7,917 nt of DNA from a bacterium. GTDB lineage: Bacteria; CSSED10-310; JAJRTK01. A model generated the notes under the pieces. It was not told the DNA's origin. It made no database searches and worked only from the letters and a program-made list of their open reading frames with translations. How positions within the stretch are numbered: position 1 is the stretch's first letter; each line of letters opens with the position of its first letter. Where the stretch lies: NCBI GenBank assembly GCA_024278345.1, contig JAJRTK010000032.1, forward strand, positions 1-7,917, in the 5' to 3' direction. The translations under genes and the position numbers were made by a program. Below are positions 6,240-7,917 of this stretch, one piece after another.

Positions 6240-7917
6240 CTAGCCACCCGGAGCGCCGCCTTCCCCGGCGGCAAGCCCACTCCAACATTTCCCGCCGGGA
6301 CTTTCATAGTTCTCCCGCAAGTGCTCCCGAACATCCCGGGGCCCGTCCCCTTCCGTCTGAAGACGAAGATAGACCATCCACTGGGCTCGGGCGGCGCGGC
6401 AATCCCCCGTCTGTTCCAAAGTCCAGGCCAGGTTCCAGCGGTAAACCGGTCTCCAAGGAGCCAGTTCCCGAGCCCGGGAAAAAAGCTCCAAGGCCCCGGC
6501 CTTCTCCCCCTTCTTCAGGAGAAGCTCTCCCAGGTGATTGTAGAGCGACGGCCGCTCCGGAGCCGCAGCCATGGCCCAACGAAGCATTCTCTCCGCCCGG
6601 TCCAGATCCCCTTCGTCCATCAAGGTCACCGCCCGAAACTCCAGGGCCACAGGCTCCCAAGGGTCTAGGGCCAAGGCCCGGTCCAGCGCGCCGAGCGCTT
6701 CCTCCCGCCTACCTGCCACAAGGCGGTAATAGCCGATGTTGGCCCAAACTCGGGCCGAATCGGGCGCCTCTTTCAAGGCATGCTCCAAGAGGGTCAAGGG
6801 GGATTTCCAGACGGGAAGGAGCTTTAGCGTCACCGTCACCAAAGCCGCCCAGCTTGCCAAAAATAGGACTAATGCGACGCCCCTCCATCTCGCCAAACAC
6901 CGCCAGAGCCCTAGAAACCCTAAAGCCGCCAACCCGGCAAGACCCACGGAAGGGAAGTACATTCGATGCTCGAACACCATTTCCAACGGTGCCACGGAGC
7001 TCTCCACCGACAATCCAATGGGAAGCCAAAGCAAAAAGAAACCGGCAATCCGCCAGCGACGCCTGAGCCCCAGGATAAGCCCCCAAAAACACCACCCCAT
7101 CAATCCCATGAGAGCAAAAAGGGTCGAGGACGGCTGGAGCAGGGACCGGGAAATGGAAAAATCGTGCTCCAAAGCAAAGCGCTCAGGCATGGGCCAGAGA
7201 ATCTGAGACAGATAGAACGTCAGAACCCTTGGCTGGGTCAAAAGACGCTCCGCTAGCGTAAACTTCCTTGCCGAATAGCCTGGATAAACCAGTTGAGACA
7301 GCGGGCCGACGCCGCTCCAAAGGTCAAGGAGCACCAATGCAGCCAATAGTCCGCACAAAAGAAAAACTACCCGATCCAGACGATGCTCGAACCATCTCCC
7401 GACCCCATGACGGACGACCCAGTATTCCGCCAGAACCAACAATAAAGGAAGGATCCACGTGTTTTCCTTGCAGATGGCCGCCAGGACCAAGGTCACGCCG
7501 CTCAAGAAAAGCCAGCCCAGCCCCCCTTTGGAACAGGTGCGGCCCTTCAAGTAGGACAGCAGGCAAAAAAGCCCAAAGAAAGCGCCCAACGAGGCCATCC
7601 GCTGGACCACATAGGTGACGCCTTGCACCTGGATGGGGTGGACGGCCCAGAGGGCCGCTCCCGCAAAGGATGCCCAATAAACCGCATCGTTATCTTGACT
7701 GGAGCACGGGAGTAAACCGGAACCAGGAACCGGCACGGGGGCAGGGGAGGGCGAACGGCGCGCAACGGATGTGAGCGACGGGAGCGGAACCCAACAAGAA
7801 AGGAAGGAAAAAGCAGGCTTCCTCGATTCAGTTTCCGGGGCGGGAAACGACCTGGCAGCATGAAAAGCGGTCTTCCTCTCTTCAGTTTCCGGGGCGGGAA
7901 ACGGTCTAGCGGCAGGA
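6240..7917 (-). CDS. Gene C: TMTC/PMT-like membrane protein with TPRs, 5' end outside window
   Basis: Residue numbers count from the GTG at 7736. HPIQVQGVTYVVQR (33-46), CKEN (89-92), ILWPMPERFALEHD (179-192, DUF1736-like), VESSVAP (244-250) and VFEHRMYFPSVG (254-265) match gene B closely and in the same order. Three to four TPR-like units follow (about 327-460), fewer than in gene B, then a Gly-rich tail. The first membrane helix and the FDD acidic loop seen in genes A and B are absent after the GTG, while the frame upstream has no stop for 60 codons to the window edge. I therefore treat the gene as 5'-partial and the GTG as internal. The upstream frame encodes two 18-residue repeats and a Pro/Ser-rich linker at the place where genes A and B have a loop before the HPxQ helix. 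Expected role as for gene B; the TAG stop is at 6240-6242. Confidence 0.85.
   Translation of the reverse strand, partial: PAARPFPAPETEERKTAFHAARSFPAPETESRKPAFSFLSCWVPLPSLTSVARRSPSPAPVPVPGSGLLPCSSQDNDAVYWASFAGAALWAVHPIQVQGVTYVVQRMASLGAFFGLFCLLSYLKGRTCSKGGLGWLFLSGVTLVLAAICKENTWILPLLLVLAEYWVVRHGVGRWFEHRLDRVVFLLCGLLAALVLLDLWSGVGPLSQLVYPGYSARKFTLAERLLTQPRVLTFYLSQILWPMPERFALEHDFSISRSLLQPSSTLFALMGLMGWCFWGLILGLRRRWRIAGFFLLWLPIGLSVESSVAPLEMVFEHRMYFPSVGLAGLAALGFLGLWRCLARWRGVALVLFLASWAALVTVTLKLLPVWKSPLTLLEHALKEAPDSARVWANIGYYRLVAGRREEALGALDRALALDPWEPVALEFRAVTLMDEGDLDRAERMLRWAMAAAPERPSLYNHLGELLLKKGEKAGALELFSRARELAPWRPVYRWNLAWTLEQTGDCRAARAQWMVYLRLQTEGDGPRDVREHLRENYESPGGKCWSGLAAGEGGAPGG
7806..7913 (-). repeat. 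Two 54-bp tandem units encoding 18-residue repeats in gene C
   Basis: Unit 1 (7913-7860, minus) encodes AARPFPAPETEERKTAFH and unit 2 (7859-7806) encodes AARSFPAPETESRKPAFS. The period of 54 is a multiple of three, and the gene C frame is kept through both. Each unit contains the palindrome GTTTCC-GGGGCG-GGAAAC (plus strand 7831-7848 and 7885-7902). More units may lie beyond the window edge. The DNA is related to the intergenic repeat at 5971-6105, so it may be a mobile or expanding palindromic element tolerated inside the protein. Confidence 0.75.

Noticed and set aside
5864-7066. A 400-codon plus-strand open frame covering the C-B gap and the end of gene C
   Set aside because: Pro/Arg/Ser-rich low-complexity translation without recognisable motifs, antisense to the gene C TPR region. 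It is best explained as a GC-rich shadow.
7734-7736. GTG at 7736 as the true start of gene C
   Set aside because: The protein would lack the first helices and the FDD loop of its family, no Shine-Dalgarno sequence is evident, and the frame is open up to the window edge.
7818-7917. A CRISPR-like pair of repeats
   Set aside because: The sequence between the repeated palindromes is itself related from unit to unit, the 54-bp period is a multiple of three in an open frame, and no cas gene is visible. A tandem coding repeat fits better.

Overview
The window is GC-rich bacterial DNA. Its gene content is dominated by three consecutive minus-strand genes of one family: multi-pass membrane proteins with a GT-C glycosyltransferase-like core (TMTC/DUF1736/PMT-like) followed by tetratricopeptide repeats (TPRs). 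In transcription order, right to left, they are gene C (6240-7917, 5' end outside the window), gene B (3715-5907) and gene A (975-3347). Polytopic membrane proteins plus Shine-Dalgarno-led starts fit a bacterium with an elaborate cell envelope. I cannot name the taxon from the sequence.

Layout from left to right. 1-141: a GC-rich element built of four successive hairpins and a T6 tract. 142-520: an apparent remnant of the C-terminal part of a large signalling ATPase (predicted-ATPase/cyclase type), abutting the element. 521-974: no intact gene, but two facing sequences that resemble the 3' ends of formylglycine-generating-enzyme (SUMF)-like genes, both apparently frameshifted. 975-3347: gene A. 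3385-3553: a second copy of the hairpin element, in the B-A gap and bounded by a 10-bp inverted repeat. 3715-5907: gene B. 5908-6239: the C-B gap, carrying a degenerate copy of a second repeat family. 6240-7917: gene C; its upstream frame stays open to the window edge through two 54-bp (18-codon) tandem repeats related, in inverted orientation, to the repeat in the C-B gap.

How the genes may work together (inference). Genes B and C share the residues ESS...EHR.Y.PSVG in the membrane core and look like close paralogues. Gene A has a divergent version and two long extra loops. By analogy with eukaryotic TMTC O-mannosyltransferases and bacterial GT-C enzymes, they could transfer sugars from a lipid carrier to proteins or envelope polymers outside the cytoplasm, with the TPR domains choosing partners. 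No lipid-carrier synthase, flippase or acceptor gene is visible here.

The less ordinary content is the repeats. There are two unrelated palindrome-rich families. One shows paired compensatory substitutions between its two copies. The other appears to lie in frame inside the variable loop of gene C.
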